Assembly: GCA_012932295.1 (NCBI GenBank)
Contig: JAAONU010000013.1
Span: 40,562,627-40,626,626, forward strand
DNA length: 64,000 nucleotides
Reading direction: 5' to 3'
Source: Cyclina sinensis
Lineage: Eukaryota; Mollusca; Bivalvia; Venerida; Veneridae
Positions 22,076 to 32,007 of the stretch are shown here, piece by piece. Made by a program: the position numbers and the translations under genes. The notes under the pieces were generated by a model that worked only from the letters and a program-made list of their open reading frames with translations, did not search any database and was not told the DNA's origin. Every line of letters begins with the position of its first letter. The stretch's first letter is position 1.

Positions 22076-23241
22076 GTACTTGTCAAAACGCAATAATCTC
22101 CGTTTTTGATATACAGATCTGTTGTAAATATAATGTGTCTATAAGCACTTGAATGGCCTTCTTGATTTTTTGCAGTGTTGTTTACAGTGACTTAAATCTT
22201 TTGAAAAAGTTCAGGACAAAGAGGTTAGAGAGAATCAACAGACTGTAATTACATACTTTAATACTAATGTTATACTTAACCAAAGTAGTTTTTCTAAATT
22301 TGAATAAAAAGGGAAAAAGAATTATTATGTGGAGTACAATAGATAAATGTAGAGCTTTAACGTAACTAAGTAAAATGCTTAGGCAACAATCTTTATTTTA
22401 TGCCTACCAATGAAATATAGGGAAATATCAGTGAGATAAAAGTGATAATACACTGTTTTGAATCAGTGAAATTACCATTTTGATAATACACTGTCTGTGC
22501 CCGAACTACTTTTTTACCTGATTCAGCCAAGAACCACACTGCTCCAATGATTGCAGGAAATAGTGAATCTGGTCCTGCACCAAGAGGATTTTTCATGAAC
22601 AGTCACTTTCATTGAAATGTTACTTTCAATTTTAATTCCTCTAAAACTGCACCCCCAGCAACTATCTCAACAGGTCATAAATTCCAGTCCAAAAGCTGGC
22701 CTGCTTGATGAAACTTCAGGAATTTCCCCAACACGTAAATACAAGAGAATCCGCTGTATTTCAGACAGTGACAGCGCGTGAAATTTATTTACCTTGTTAA
22801 ATCCAGTTATAATATTGAACTCCTAGTTGTGAACAATGATGAAATTCGCCATTAATTATTTAAAATGTCTGATTTGTTTACATAACTCACATGGACAATA
22901 TCCAATATGGCCGACTTTCAATTCAATTGATTGAATATTGAATATTGAATATTGAGTATTAATCCGCTTTTATAATTAAAGTATGTATGGCAAAAATTCA
23001 ATAAATATTGATAAACTGTGTAGACAAAAATAAATGTTATTTGATGAAAGTGTATTCAGTTTATTTCAGCAGAAGTAAAGTTATCATATGTATTGGAGAT
23101 TGTCTGCACTTTTTTTGTGCGCAGTAACCAAAGTACGCATTAACTGATTTGGGGCTCACCATGGGGAATTTATTGAAAGCCCTGATTAAAAATGTCATTA
23201 AAAAACCCATTTTTGACGTGTTGGCATAAAATAAAAAGAAA
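22076..23241. other. Unassigned intronic DNA, with a short TTGAATA tandem repeat
   Basis: AT-rich. It holds a small tandem run of ATTGAAT units at about 22926-22957 and one weak candidate exon (22530-22596, listed separately). Confidence 0.5.
22530..22596 (-). other. Weak candidate coding exon, unknown protein
   Basis: From an ATG at 22596 the minus strand reads a short, protein-like, partly hydrophobic peptide of about 22 codons (PLGAGPDSLFPAIIGAVWFL, then AESG). It ends at a reasonable TCAG|GTAAAA donor at about 22530. I do not recognise it, and no downstream partner exon is visible. It lies within intron 1 of the receptor on the same strand, so it could be a nested gene's first exon, transposon debris or chance. 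Confidence 0.2.
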
Positions 23242-23395
23242 ATTTGTTTGTTTTTTAGTGGAAGATGGGAATTTATTTCATCTCGTGAACACCATATGTT
23301 GATATTTTCACTCGTGGCTGCGCCACTCGTGAAAATATCACATATGGTGTTCACTCGATGAAATAAATTCTCATCTTCCACAAAAACAAACAAAT
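23242..23395. repeat. Near-perfect 150-bp hairpin (foldback repeat)
   Basis: Arms of about 75 bp (for example GGAAGATGGGAATTTATTTCATC, TGAACACCATATG, TGATATTTTCAC and their complements) face each other across a centre at about 23319 with only a few mismatches. Tight arms with almost no spacer suggest a recent foldback element or a remnant of one. No target duplication is obvious. Confidence 0.8.
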
Positions 23396-24394
23396 ATCCT
23401 CTATATAATAGGAGTTCTGTAAACAATTTCAGTGTATGTGACAACTATGTTAAGTTTCATCTATTGTGATTAGACAAGCATCAAAACATTACTTAAATAT
23501 TTTTATGTAACACTCATCTTGAGACGGTAGTGGTGATAAACTTGTTTCATGTTCCGCTTTCGTCTAAAGCTATTATCAGCTGTTTTACAAATTACCCAAT
23601 CAATGAATAGATATTGTACGAATAATCAATGACATAGAGCCTTGTTGCAATTACCATTTCTCGCTTGATTAAGTGTTTAAGCGATAAAGCTGGCTAGAAC
23701 TTTCTCATGTCTGTGTCCAGGCTTTGTATAAACCTCTTACTATGCTGCCTGTTGAAGATGCAATTATCTTATTCTTGGTTATACAATTATTTTTTCTTTT
23801 CATTTTTTCTCCTTTCTTTTTATTCAGCCTATCATCTGTTTTACGTTTCTGTCAGCTTTTTTATTTGACGTATTACCATTATGGAATACACCATAAAACA
23901 TCACAACTCAGACCTCATCCGTTTATGTTGCTGTCATTAACTACAAGCTTGTAACTTCCTGGTACATTGCAATAATATAATTTGTATATTGCAGAATACT
24001 GCAAGAAATAGGAATTTGTATGTTTACTTATTGCTCTGCTGGTAACACCGTAAAAGCAAGTGTTCACGGCCTTTGTTCTAGTTATTTGTACCGTTTTCTA
24101 GCACTATATAAAAATAAGTACCATACGTTTTTTTCTAAAAATCACAACGCCATATATTTTGTTTCATACCTAAAGGTTTAACTATACAAATCGAGAATAG
24201 GTCATTTATCTAAACAATACATATATACTTAAACAGAAAGTTTAAATTGAATTTCCTGTCAAAGCCCTCTTCAGACACCGGATTTAGACAGCATAACACG
24301 GGTCTTAACATATATTTGTGAGCTATCCTGTTTCAGAAGAAATAGTATGTGTAGCATCACACACTATGCATTTTCGGACTGCTTGAAAATATAA
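23396..24394. other. Intronic DNA with one dispersed repeat
   Basis: The segment 23480-23700 resembles 14150-14390. The remainder is AT-rich with no coding or structural signal. Confidence 0.5.
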
Positions 24395-24864
24395 ACAAGA
24401 GCGATCAGTGATCACATGGGTCGCCTGATGATAGCTAATTAAGCAGTTGTATTGAGGGGCGATTTGACAGTTTCTCTTTTAATTAAGGGCCATAACCTAG
24501 CAATAAAATCATTCAAAACCCGTTAAATATGCGCAAGTACTTGAGGTACCGATCAATCCTGAAACATTTCATTCAAATTGCACTAGTCGTATAAGAAAAG
24601 TAGTCCGGACAAACTTATAAAATAAAAATCATTAAATGGCCATAACTCTGACAAAAATCATTGAACTAGTAAATGCCGACGACATGCACAACTAGACTTA
24701 GTACTGATCATTCCTGTAAAGTTTGGATGAAATTGCACAATTTGTTTTTTAGGAGTAGTCCGGACAAGTTTTGTGACGGACGGACAGAAGAACAGACGGA
24801 CTGACAGACAGACGACGGAGAATTGATCCCTATATGTCGCAGCTACTTTGTAGAAGGCGACACA
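24395..24864 (+). mobile_element. Pearl-like non-autonomous element
   Basis: Two related internal segments share GGCCATAACTCTGACAAAAATCATT-type and GTAGTCCGGACAA motifs. They are followed by a GACGGACGGACAGAAGAACAGACGG microsatellite and an end TGTCGC..GAAGGCGACAC. This is the layout of bivalve repeat-plus-microsatellite elements. The left boundary, near GGGTCGCCTGATGA, is approximate. Non-coding. Confidence 0.65.
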
Positions 24865-27319
24865 AAAAATACATATTTTGACACGCTGTATGTTATTAGC
24901 TGTAGACGTAAGTCATTTAAAGTTTTGATAAAGTATATATAAATGAAATGTAGCAAAAAGGTATCATTTACTGTATTTAACTCTGACAAGGGTGTATCCT
25001 CCTTCAAAACATATTTGAAAATAAGCTTTAAACTATCGTATTCCTTGCATAAATGAAAATATTGTCCATTTGTTTTAAACATCGGAACAGACAACATTGC
25101 ATGCTGAAAGACATTTTATTCCAGTATCTAACAACTTCCAGTCAACCAATTTAGCATTCTTTTCATCTCTCAGTGAAATAGCTTACGAGTTACAGCAGAT
25201 TTATTGAATGCTTTGCAGAATGATACTGAAACTAAATTTTAAAGAGATGGCTCTTTAAATATGACTTTATTGTGAGTCATTGCTATGATTAACCTGTATC
25301 ATGTAGGAATACTGGTTATAAACTGATAATATTTAATAAAATCTTTATTCGTAATTTCGGAATGCTACAGAATTTGGAATATCTCATAAAAGAATCGGCA
25401 TCCTCAGATATAAAAATGGTGTTACAAATGTATAACTTTTTCATCCCATTTTTAAACAGACATTTTTTTGTGATTTTTTGATTACGATAAAGTCAATGTA
25501 ATTGTATTCAACCTGTTTTGTGTTTACATGTCTTGTTTGAATATGTCTGCTTACTAATGCTGTAACGTACATCAAATTGCATTTCGAAAAAGTAATACCG
25601 ATACTGTTTTGTTTAATTATCCAAAGCATATATTCTCCTTTAATACTGTTTTCCTTGGTAAATAGATTTGACGGAATTAAAGCTGTAAATTGTAGCTGTC
25701 TTAAAACCTCCAACTTCGTCATGTAAGACAATTAGAAAAAATGATCTTGCGATGTATTAGCTATTTGGATTTACTCTAGACAATGTATTAGGAAGCATTG
25801 AACATTACATGGATTTTGTAAAGCAAAAAGTCATAAAAATAATAGTTATGTCTAGAAAGTCTTCCATAATTACAGTAAATGAATTTCATACACATATCGA
25901 AATCTTTTGCAGTAAAGTTTTGTTCTCTATCACTTTTACTAACATAAACAGTTGCTACATATTAAGTTACAGTTCAGACCACAACAATAAATGTCAAATG
26001 GCCATTTATGCCAGGTTTATATAGCACTCATGCGCCGGATACAGCAGAATGAAGGAGTAAGACATCTGAGGCCTTAAAGAGAACTAGGCTATTCCGGTTT
26101 TCGGTATAACTCTGCCGTCAATCGTTGAGTTTTTTTATCGGCGGTAAGTTGTTTTTCCCTTCAACATTTGATCATATTCAGTAATTCCGCCTGATTGTTT
26201 ACACATGTTACCACTACTGATTCTGAATGGTAACATGATTATCCAATATGACAGCGGCCAGTGATTTTGGTAATGCGATTTAGGACATTTACTCGACAAT
26301 TACAAATTTTGATCACATATACAAACATGAGTCGAAAGAGAAATAATTCAATGTTTAAGATTTAAAAAAATACTCTTAATGAATTACTGAAAATTACTCG
26401 TTTGCTATCAAATTCAGTCTAATCATAGTAGACATTTCCACATTACACGTTGTGTGTAGTGAAACATAAATGAATAGCATTGCCAGTTCAAACAGTTCAA
26501 AATCTGTAAATGCTGAAATAATTCAAGTATCCTTTGTTAAGAAAGTAAATGGTTATTTTTGTTGTACCAAGGATCTGAATACAGGCCAGTCAGTTATTTT
26601 TGAATTTGAAGGTATATTATAAAACCAATAGAGCCATATAAAAGTTATATATTTTTAATAGTCTTTATTGTTAAAAAACAAGCAGAGTAACATACGATAT
26701 TTATTTAGTAATATAATATAAAGACTATTTTAATATTTCAAAACTTTTTTACTCTTAAATTAATTTTTGCCAGGATTGCAAAATAGCCTTTAAGGCAAGG
26801 GTGTCTGAGATAGGGACCTATTTTAACTCATTGTGACCCAGTTTTGAACACTGCAGACGGATCGTCAGAATTACCATCCTGGGCGAGTTCCATGAAGATT
26901 GGGTTACATGGAGTAGTACAAGAGAATGAGATACATTTATAAACTTCAGGAAGATGTTTTGCAAAGAACAGATCAGACATTTGAAATATTTTTCTTGTTA
27001 GTTGTAAAATATCACTAACTGACAACCAAAGAATTCTGAATCCGCTGAAAAGCATTTATTTCTTCTTTGATATGATTAAAGTTCAACTAAGTTTGAAAAT
27101 ACATCTTAAGAATTATACAGAAAAAGATAAAAAAAAATAACTCTTGCTAGAATTGCCCAAAATTACAAGTTCAAGTTTTCGAATTTTTTTTTTGCAGAAT
27201 CAGCATTGTAATGCCATTGATAAATATTTAAGGATGAAAAAGAAAATACGTAGAAAAATTCCATATCAGAATAAATATTGTAAAGTCAAGAAACAGTAAC
27301 ATTAGTAGGTGCAATCTTT
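24865..27319. other. Unassigned intronic DNA
   Basis: AT-rich with scattered short frames and no motif that I can assign. A frame at 26828-27055 (minus) looks slightly more protein-like but matches nothing I know. Confidence 0.5.
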
Positions 27320-29800
27320 CTCTCTTCTTTTTTTGTTAAAAACAGCAATTTTTGTAAATGTTAATTTACGATTAAAGGACATCAAATCACAAAATTTATT
27401 AACGGTTGGAAATCATATTCTGCCTAAATATTCAGATCTTAAGCCTTGGTATTTCGGACAGAACATTAGCATATGATAAAGTAACACAGCTTACAAATTC
27501 TTTTACTCCTGTTTAGACCTGCTTATCTATCAAGTTCAATATCAAGGCAATGGGAAGCTTGTCTGAAACGAGTTAGTTGTTTTCTGCATTAACTGTTACT
27601 GATTTTATCTAAATACTCTTCAAAACAATTGTTTTTTTATATATATATATTTACAGTTGTAATAAAGATTAGAAAATCTATTTAGAGCATTCCACTCCTC
27701 AATATACTGGTCGCTGAATCTTTTTTTTTAATAATGGTATATAGATAAATTCACAATTAAAGTCATCAAAAATATTACTGAAACCAAAATTGTTTATGAT
27801 ACTTTTGATTTTAGAAACCCACATATTATCATTACCAATGCTATCATATCAATGTATACATTATACAGAACGGAATCCGTGTTAATTCTAGTCCAGAACT
27901 TCAAAGATCTTTCTTTATAAATAAGGGAAAGTGGAAAACAACCGAGTTCTTCATATACTGCACAGTTCGGAGTTTGAGGCTTTCCACCTAGGATATATTT
28001 GCAAAATTTCAAACTTTTGTCAACTTATATGATCCCAAACCAAATTTCTGAGCCAAAAAGAAGGATTGCAAAAAAACATTCTAGCCAAAACACCAATTTA
28101 GTGCTAATATCTAATTGGCCTCGCTGAAATAATGACAGTAGACAGTAACGTGCCTTTTACGCTAGGTTCTGTAGAAATTTTAAAGCACATAAAATATTTC
28201 CAGTATATGTGAAACTTACACCTAGGTAAGTAAAAGAATCCACTTTTTCTCTCTTTTCTCTGTCTATACAAAAATTATAGATATGTCTTTGTCTTTCTCA
28301 AGCACACACATTTTTGTGTTTGAAAAAAAATATGTAAGCCCACTTTTAACCGAAAAATGAAAATATCATCAATCTGAAATTCTAAAGTATTATGTTCTGT
28401 TGTACACAAAACGGTATCATCTGCAAATGATATCATATATCTTGACAGCAAGTTTAAATCGACATCATTTGAACACAGTCACTTGAAGTTGGGACCTCGC
28501 CCCCCCCCCCCCCCCCCCCCCCTTCCACAAGAGTTTTGTAGCAAAAAAATCATAAATAACAGCTACAAACAACTATTCCTACTGTTATCTGTTATAAATT
28601 TGGTCTTTTCAAAAAAAGCCCAAACCCACTCTCCAACACTATAATATACACAAGTTATGAAACATTGCGCCTCAAATCACCTCACCGGCCTATGTTTTTC
28701 CTTGGTTTTTGCAATAAAAACAAAGGTCTGGAAAATGTTGATGGTGTCTATCAATTAAACAGTAGTTATTCTTCGGCGACACTATCTCCCGGTTTCCCGT
28801 ACCATAACGGACAACTTCTGAATGTAAAATTGTGCAGTCGTATTTGGAAACGTTATATTTCTTGATTTATTTATTCACATATAACTTTTATTACTTAAAA
28901 TGGCAATAAACGGAAGGATAAACTTACCATTAATATCCAGTTTTCACCAAAACACACAGAATATACAAAATGAAAAACATGATGTGCTTATCAGCTGGCT
29001 CCGCGGACGGCTGGTTCCACATTCAAGAATTGTCCGTTTTGATACGGGAAGATGGGAGATAGTGTCGCCGCTGTCATAATTTCTCGAAAGAATATGTGGC
29101 GGCGAGTAAATTTGGAATGTTTTCATTGAATTCCAACCTTATTCTTTCACCTAGAATGGTGAGACCGACATTGATGTGTAGAATAATTACTGTTTAATTG
29201 ATAGACACCATCAACATTTTCCAGACCTTTGTTTTTATTGCAAAAACCAAGGAAAAACATAGGCCGGTGAGGTGATTTGAGGCGCAATGTTTCATAACTT
29301 GTGTATATTATAGTGTTGGAGAGTGGGTTTGGGCTTGTTTTGAAAAGACCAAAATTTGTAACAGATAACAGTAGGAATAGTTGTATGTAGCTGTTATTTA
29401 TGATTTTTATGCTACAAAACTCTTGTGCAAAGGGAAGGGTGGGGCGGAGGGCGAGGTCCCAACTTCAAGTGACTGTGCATTTGAAGAGTATATCTGATAC
29501 CAAATCATTTATGAAAAGTATACAAAAGGAAGGGAAATAACAGTTCTCCTTGTTCCAAGCCAAGCGTAACATAAAAGTATCAGATATATCCTTATCAATT
29601 ATTTAGATAATCTAACACTAGCTTTAACAGTCTGATATATTGACTTTATCATATTAAACACAGAATCTATAAACTTATTTTATTAATCATCTCTAGCCAC
29701 ACTGTCAAAGGCTCTCTAGCAATTATAAACAAATTACAACGAATATCTCTCGATTAAGTATTTCACCTCTTGGGCAGCCTTGGTTACCAATATATTATTC
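27320..29800 (-). pseudogene. Degenerate non-LTR retrotransposon (LINE) reverse transcriptase, interrupted
   Basis: Minus-strand remnants of a LINE polymerase appear in the correct order. RAFDSV (29699-29716) is the first catalytic-Asp box, followed by FNMIKSIYQTVKASVRLS and LFINDL. FADDTVL (28406-28426) is the Y/FADD box. Then come LKFCKYILG with AVYEELGCFPL (27950-28015), WVSKI (about 27810) and the 3' motif CPKYQGLRSEYLG (about 27422-27463). Many stops and frameshifts break it, so it cannot be functional. A 1-kb foldback element (28474-29477) sits between LFINDL and FADD. No endonuclease domain is visible, consistent with 5' truncation. The clade cannot be fixed by eye. Confidence 0.8.
28474..29477. 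mobile_element. Foldback transposon with 8-bp target duplication, inserted in the LINE
   Basis: The element begins CACAGTCACTTGAAGTTGGG and ends with the exact complement. It is flanked on both sides by CATTTGAA (28466-28473 and 29478-29485), a perfect 8-bp target duplication. The arms (28474-28830 and about 29010-29477) are highly similar inverted copies. Arm 2 has about 110 bp extra at 29068-29180. Arm 1 carries a 22-base poly-C run (28501-28522) where arm 2 has a mixed G-rich stretch. An 8-bp duplication fits hAT or P superfamilies; there is no transposase. Frames at 28665 and 28944 are by-products of the palindrome. Confidence 0.85.
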
Positions 29801-30580
29801 TCTAAATAATAGATTGTTGAAAGACGACATTTTCTTTTTTCTGTTATCGAAATAGAAATCTATATAAAACAGATTCACAATTTTGTACTCTGCTCATTTT
29901 CCTGATTCCCTTGGAGTTTCATTCAATCAAAGTATATTGATTGTTGTTGAAAAGATGTATTGTGCGCATTGCTACTAGAACATAACTTTGAGGCATTTTT
30001 ACGCTTGATTGATATCAAAGAAGCTATCGAAAAAGTCAACGGCGTTCAATGATATTTCTTGCCACTACACAAAAAAATACATACTTTTGATGCTCCCCTA
30101 AGGGCGAGCATATAGTTGCCGCTTTGTCCGTCCGTCTGTCCGTTCGTCTGTTCGTCCGTCATAATTTTGTCCGGAGCATAACACAAAAACTAAGAGAGTT
30201 ATCAAGACCAAACTTCATAAGTAGTTTGATCTCATTAAGGAGCAGTGCAGTGCACAAGAACCATAACTCTTGCTTTATTAATTTTTAGTTTTTGCCCTTT
30301 GAAATTTCTCATACTTATTTTTTGTCCGGGGCATATCTCACAAAGTATAAGAGATATCAACTTGAAACTTTATAAGTAGATAGATCTCATTGATGAGCAG
30401 TGCAGTGCACAAGAACCATAACTCTTGCTTTATTAATTTTTGAGTTTATTGCCTTTTGAAATTTCTCATACTTATTTTTTGTCCGGGGCATATCTCACAA
30501 AGTATGAGATATTAACATGAAACTTTATAGGTAGATAGATCTCTATGAAGAAAAATGCAGCGTGCAAGAACCGTAACTCT

Positions 30581-31906
30581 ACGAGGGTGCATCAATAAAT
30601 TCGTTAACTAATTCAATAGCGGGGAAATGATTAAATTCGAGTACCAAAAATGATTACTCCTTCTCAAAGTAACGTCCCATGCACGATTTGCACTTGTCCA
30701 ATCTCTCGACCTATGACTCGAACACGTGTTGTAGCCCGTCACGTGACATCTCCCGCAGCTGTCTGTCCACGGCACACCTCAGTTCCTCTCTTGACTCAAA
30801 TTTCGTACCACGAAGACTGTTTTTTAAAGTTGGAAACAGCCAGAAGTCACAAATTGCTAGGTCCGGGCTGTAGGGTGGGTGCAGTAACAGTTCGACGTCG
30901 AGTTTTTCTAGTGTATCCATGACAACGTGGCTTGAATGGCTCGGCGCGTTGTCGTGATGTAATATGAATCCGGACCTAAGTAGATGTCGCTTTCTCCTTA
31001 TTGCCGCCATGAGTTCCGTTCTAAGTAATGTTGCATAATAGTTCCCAGTGATTGTCGTTTTCGGAGGAACAAAGTGGTTTAGCACTACACCGTATGTATC
31101 ACAGAATATAATGGCCATAACCTTCCCGGCTGACTTGGAAATTATCGCTTTTGTAGGGGAAGGCGAGAAAGGATGCTTGCAGACAGAACTCTGACGTTTG
31201 CTTTCCGGTTTAAAAAAGTGAATCCACGTTTCATCACATGTTATCACTCGATTTAGAAAGTAATCGCCTTCCTCACGATACCTCCTGTCGTACTGCTGAC
31301 ACATTTTCACCCTTACCCCCATCTGTTCCGACGTCAACAAACGAGGCACCCATCTTGCTGAAACGCGGCGCATTCCTAATCTATCAGTCATAATGCCCTG
31401 AGCTGTACCATATGAAATAGAGAACTTATCTGCTACGTGCTCCACACTTACTCGTCTATCTCGGAGTATGTACTACTGAATGGCAGCCACTGTTTCTTCA
31501 TCTGTTACAGTCACTGGTCTACCTGCACGACTGTCGTCTTCAGTTGCCTCTCTATCGTCTTTAAACCGCTTCATCCACTTTGAAATGGCACCTTTTGACA
31601 GAGCAGCCTCTCCGTAAACTTTTTGCAAATCTTCACGAATATCGGAAAAAGACTTTCCGAGTTTTGTGTAAAACTTTATAACGCTGCGCTGTTCGTTGGA
31701 GCTGTGTGACGCCATTTTCGAACGGACGCCCGCAACGTGACGTCGTTTACGGTTTATGACGTCATAAGTGATGACGTCAAAGTTGTGAACATAGTACGAT
31801 TCAATTTGAAATAATCTGTTTTCACAGCATTTAAAGTTTCATTTTAAACGGACCAGTAGTTTTGATGCTATTGAATTAGTTTACGAATTTATTGATGCAC
31901 CCTCGT
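30581..31906 (-). mobile_element. Full-length mariner element
   Basis: Terminal inverted repeats of about 40 bp (CGAGGGTGCATCAATAAATT, then CGT(T/A)AACTAATTCAATAGC) differ at one position. A TA dinucleotide borders each end, the mariner target duplication. The length, about 1.33 kb, is full size. It encodes a transposase on the minus strand that is now interrupted. The near-identical TIRs suggest a fairly recent insertion. Confidence 0.9.
30654..31715 (-). pseudogene. Mariner transposase with two in-frame nonsense codons
   Basis: The reading frame from ATG at 31715 to TAA at 30654 spans 354 codons, full mariner length. An N-terminal helix-turn-helix region contains KGAISKWMKRFKDD (about 41-54) and a GRP linker. 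The DD34D catalytic core has TCDETW with Asp161, HHDNAPSH with Asp255 and YSPDLAICDFWLFP with Asp290, which is 34 residues between the last two. TAG codons interrupt it at 31473-31475 and at 30711-30713. The latter sits where mariners usually have Trp, and the frame continues after it with VERLDKC to RYFEKE. Everything else is open with no frameshift. As it stands it would yield no intact transposase, though it could be mobilised in trans. Confidence 0.92.
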
Positions 31907-32007
31907 ATTTTGCATAATTTAGGAGTTATTGCCCTTTGTTATTTTTCATACTTTAAAAAAAATACATATTAAACAATAGCCCTTTTGGCTTTTATTCGGG
32001 GAGCATC

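Larger units (their letters stand above)
30089..32007 (+). mobile_element. Pearl-like element with 155-bp internal repeats, interrupted by mariner
   Basis: The ends GATGCTCCCC (30089) and GGGGAGCATC (to 32007) are inverted repeats. After the left end comes a GTCCGTCCGTCTGTCCGTTCG microsatellite. Three direct repeats follow at a 155-bp spacing, with cores at 30241, 30396 and 30551 (GCAGTG..AAGAACCATAACTCTTGC) and GTCCGGGGCATATCTCACAAAGTAT between them. The third unit is split by the mariner at 30581 and resumes after 31907 with GAGTTATTGCCCTTTG. Non-coding. Confidence 0.78.

Noticed and set aside
30654..31715. Possible SETMAR-like domesticated gene
   Set aside because: TIRs with TA duplications immediately flank the frame, no SET domain is present and two nonsense codons interrupt it; it is a plain mariner copy.
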